DNA from: Rubripirellula reticaptiva
GTDB lineage: Bacteria > Planctomycetota > Planctomycetia > Pirellulales > Pirellulaceae
DNA: 64,000 bases
Reading direction: 5' to 3'
NCBI RefSeq assembly: GCF_007860175.1
Contig: NZ_SJPX01000003.1
Span: 328,552-392,551 of the forward strand
This document shows positions 61,654 through 64,000 of the stretch, in pieces; within the stretch, counting starts at the first letter, position 1, and each line of letters opens with the position of its first letter. A program made the position numbers and the translations under genes. The notes below the pieces were generated by a model, which saw nothing but the letters and a program-made list of their open reading frames with translations, had not been told where the DNA came from and did no database searches.

Positions 61654-62970
61654 ATGCCGGAATCGAAACTCAGTCGCATGCCGAAACAACGGACTGTTGG
61701 AGTCGCTATTCTTTTCGTCCTCTGGATCGTATTTGCCGCGTGGCAGCGGACCGAACATCTACACCAATGTGAGTTGATCCACGAGTCGCTCTCGTCACAA
61801 GCCGAGTCTTTATCCAGCGCCGTCAGCAGCGGGGTTCAATCACATCGGTGGTTCGGCCCCTTCGTTCAGCAGCAATTGCCGTCGACCCTTGAAATCCTTG
61901 CCAGATCCAAAAATGTGGTTGCGATTGCTGTCGTGGTGAAGGATGGCTCCGACAAAGTCTTTTTTGCTGGCGACAAAGAACAAATCAACCTCGCACTACC
62001 CATTGGCGAACACACACGCGACGACACGCTTCAAGTCGTCAGTGGGTTCACGATGCAAAACAGCGCTCCAATGCACGGAGAAGCGGCTGATTACAAAGAC
62101 GCGTCCGAGTCTGTTGATTTTCATGTTACGGTCGTGCTCGATCGCACTGGAATGATGGCTCAGGTCTTTCGCGAGGCCAGAAACCGCCTTCTAATCGTTG
62201 CATTGGGAACTCTGCTTCTCATCGCTGCGGGCGCGTTTTGGCATTTCACCGTGAGACTTGCCCAAGCTGAAGGAACGACCCGAGTCTTACAGACTGAAAC
62301 AAGACATCTTCGTGAATTGGGGCAAGCGGCCGCAGGGCTGGCGCATGAAACTCGCAACCCATTGGGACTGATTCGAGGTTGGACACAGCGGCTCGTAAAA
62401 GCAGGGTTGCCGAGCGACGACCAACAAGAGCAAGCCGAAGCAGTAATGGAAGAATGCGACCGAGTGACCGCGCGCATCAATCAATTCCTGGCGTTCGCAA
62501 GGCAGGCGGAAGTCAACATTGAGTCGGTGGTTGTCGAGGACGTTATCCAGGAATTACACACGCTGCTGCAATCAGACTTGGATGCCGGTGGCTTGAAGTT
62601 GGCAATGATTCGACTCGATCATCCGGTCACGATTCGCGCGGACCGGGACCAACTGAGACAACTGCTGTTCAACCTACTTCAAAACGCCATCACCCTGGCG
62701 CCACGCGACAGCTCGATTACAATCACGATGTGCGATGAACGTCGCGGCAACCTTCGCTTGGAAATTGCCGACCAAGGTCCTGGGGTGCCGGAAGATATCG
62801 TTGAATCACTGTTTGAACCCTACGTCACGCGCCGCCCCGGTGGAACTGGTCTTGGACTGTCGATTGTTCGACGCATCGCTGTCGCACACGGGTGGGAAGT
62901 CGGCTACCACGCCGGTAGACCAGCCGGCAGTGTCTTTTGGATTGACGGAATCCATCGCGATGCGAGTTAA
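61654..62970 (+). CDS. Sensor histidine kinase (ZraS/NtrB-like)
   Basis: This 438-residue protein has a membrane helix at 14-32, a periplasmic sensor (33-175), a second helix at 179-200 and a cytoplasmic kinase. The phosphorylated His is in L-A-H-E-T-R-N-P (His231). The ATP site has L-L-Q-N-A (N box), D-Q-G-P-G-V-P (G1) and G-G-T-G-L-G-L-S (G2). No PAS or HAMP domain is clear. It pairs with the adjacent sigma-54-dependent regulator, as in ZraSR-type systems. The gap to the DUF2202 gene is 36 bases. Confidence 0.94.
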   Translation: MPESKLSRMPKQRTVGVAILFVLWIVFAAWQRTEHLHQCELIHESLSSQAESLSSAVSSGVQSHRWFGPFVQQQLPSTLEILARSKNVVAIAVVVKDGSDKVFFAGDKEQINLALPIGEHTRDDTLQVVSGFTMQNSAPMHGEAADYKDASESVDFHVTVVLDRTGMMAQVFREARNRLLIVALGTLLLIAAGAFWHFTVRLAQAEGTTRVLQTETRHLRELGQAAAGLAHETRNPLGLIRGWTQRLVKAGLPSDDQQEQAEAVMEECDRVTARINQFLAFARQAEVNIESVVVEDVIQELHTLLQSDLDAGGLKLAMIRLDHPVTIRADRDQLRQLLFNLLQNAITLAPRDSSITITMCDERRGNLRLEIADQGPGVPEDIVESLFEPYVTRRPGGTGLGLSIVRRIAVAHGWEVGYHAGRPAGSVFWIDGIHRDAS

Positions 62971-63018
62971 ATGTAGCGCAAGCCTTTACTTTCTCTTTAA
63001 GTAGTCCAAGCTCACATC

Positions 63019-64000
63019 GTGAAAGCCAAATCCGCCAAGCGCACTCTTATGATCGTCGATGACGAGCCGTCACAGCGAAAGCTGATCGGTGGCTTCTTCG
63101 CTGCCTTTGGCTTCACAATCGTCGAAGCGGAATCCGCCGAAGGGATGCTCGATTTACTCGACCAGCATTCGACCGACATGATTTTGCTGGATGTGCGTCT
63201 GCCAAAGATGAGTGGTATCGAGGCACTGCCGAAGATTCGGGAACGATTGCCGACCGTTCCCGTTGTACTTATCACAGCGTACGCAGATGTTCGGCAAGCA
63301 GTCGCCGCGGTCAAAAGTGGAGCCGACGACTATCTGTCAAAGCCGATCGACCTCGAGGAATTGAAAATCGCCGTCTACGATGCCCTCGCCATCCCAACTT
63401 CGCACGATGCGGAAGACGAGGTTGTGTTGCCCGAGCTGCCTGCGAATTTCATCTACAGAAGCCGGGCGATGCGTCAATTGGTCCAGACAGTCTCCGTCGT
63501 CGCGCCGTCGGATGCTCCCATCCTGATCCAAGGGCCAAGCGGCACCGGAAAGGAGTTGATCGCGCAACTGATTCACCGTTGGAGTTCCCGAGCATCACAT
63601 CCAATCGTGACCACGAATTGCGCGGGACTATCGGCAACGCTCATCGAAAGCGAACTGTTTGGTCACGTGAAGGGTGCATTTACCGGTGCCTCAGAAGATA
63701 GAAAAGGTTTGTTTCGGACCGCCAGTGGCGGCAGCTTGTTTCTGGATGAGATTGGCGAGATGCCGCTGGAGATGCAGCCAAAATTGTTGCGTGCGTTAGA
63801 AACAAACCAAGTCACACCGGTCGGTTCAGATCGGCACGTCGATGTCGACACGCGACTGATCGCCGCCACCAACCGCAATCTGATGGATGAAGTTAAAGGA
63901 GGCCGCTTTCGTGAAGATCTTTTTTATCGACTGAACGTCGTCGAGCTGATTATTCCATCGCTAGCCGAACGTCGCGAGGACATCATTCCGCTGGCAAGGC
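63019..64000 (+). CDS. Sigma-54-dependent response regulator (NtrC/ZraR-like), C-terminus beyond the right edge
   Basis: The frame is open from GTG 63019 to the window edge (327 codons); an in-frame stop lies at 62998, so GTG is the first usable start. The receiver domain has acidic residues D-D-E (14-16), phosphoacceptor Asp58 (L-L-D-V-R) and Lys108 (S-K-P-I). The AAA+ domain has Walker A G-P-S-G-T-G-K-E (172-179), the sigma-54 contact loop G-A-F-T-G-A (219-224), Walker B S-L-F-L-D-E and R-F-R-E-D-L-F-Y-R-L. The DNA-binding Fis-type domain is cut off. It is the obvious activator for the three sigma-54 promoters in the cluster. Confidence 0.95.
   Translation, partial: MKAKSAKRTLMIVDDEPSQRKLIGGFFAAFGFTIVEAESAEGMLDLLDQHSTDMILLDVRLPKMSGIEALPKIRERLPTVPVVLITAYADVRQAVAAVKSGADDYLSKPIDLEELKIAVYDALAIPTSHDAEDEVVLPELPANFIYRSRAMRQLVQTVSVVAPSDAPILIQGPSGTGKELIAQLIHRWSSRASHPIVTTNCAGLSATLIESELFGHVKGAFTGASEDRKGLFRTASGGSLFLDEIGEMPLEMQPKLLRALETNQVTPVGSDRHVDVDTRLIAATNRNLMDEVKGGRFREDLFYRLNVVELIIPSLAERREDIIPLAR

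Noticed and set aside
1-64000. tRNA, rRNA, CRISPR arrays, insertion sequences, integrase or toxin-antitoxin genes
   Set aside because: No cloverleaf with a T-arm GTTCGA and acceptor pairing, no regular short repeats with spacers, and no transposase or recombinase motifs were seen by reading; a tRNAscan/Infernal run would be decisive.

Overview
The window looks like chromosome of a planctomycete, most likely of the Pirellulaceae (Rhodopirellula-like) group. The evidence is the gene families present: planctomycete cytochrome/DUF1549/DUF1553 and DUF1501 pairs, a DUF1559 prepilin-like protein with its C-terminal H-x9-DG signature, several sulfatases, a giant secreted protein with an LERRQLL-type N-terminal element and dockerin-like C-terminus, ECF sigma factors and BlaI/M56 pairs. 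Many genes start with GTG or TTG, and few have clear Shine-Dalgarno sequences. No rRNA, tRNA, CRISPR array, transposase or integrase was seen.

Layout. 1-4013 (minus): a type II secretion/type IV pilus-like operon with three GspF-like membrane proteins and two pseudopilins, the last cut by the left edge. 4570-7920 (plus): an ECF sigma factor, a DUF1559 protein and a BlaI-M56 repressor/protease pair. 7933-24253: mostly housekeeping and general genes (PEP-CTERM-like protein, glycosyltransferase, ROK kinase, lepA, ammonium transporter, MFS exporter, two-gene ABC exporter, VWA protein, FAD-dependent reductase, M3 peptidase). 24413-28738 (minus): a 1441-residue secreted protein built from four spondin-N-like repeats. 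28939-29842: an ECF sigma factor with a small zinc-finger anti-sigma-like protein.

30093-41734 (plus): a tightly packed run of DUF1549/DUF1553 protein, DUF1501 protein, transmembrane Ser/Thr kinase, two different membrane-associated P-loop GTPases and a MotA/TolQ/ExbB-type channel protein, with overlapping start and stop codons and no ExbD/TolR partner. This is the best candidate here for an undescribed multi-protein membrane system. A CopD-like membrane protein follows. 42494-45114: a small minus-strand gene with a good terminator, a glutamine-amidotransferase-like protein without its nucleophilic cysteine, and an OleA/FabH-like condensing enzyme. 45259-51407: a 1007-residue secreted protein with an internal duplication, facing two sulfatases.

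51494-64000: a metal-response cluster. It holds an HME-type RND adaptor and pump, a VIT-family Fe/Mn transporter, a SpoIIE-type phosphatase, a secreted Cys-rich protein, a secreted DUF2202 protein, a sensor kinase and a sigma-54-dependent response regulator (cut by the right edge). Sigma-54 -24/-12 promoters can be read in front of all three transcription units (51924-51939, 60369-60384 on minus, 60703-60718). A perfect 19-bp palindrome lies about 120 bp upstream of the first, where an NtrC-type activator would bind. A folded-RNA-like three-helix leader precedes the VIT gene. The inferred picture is that the kinase senses envelope metal stress, and the regulator activates its own operon, the efflux operon and the Cys-rich protein.
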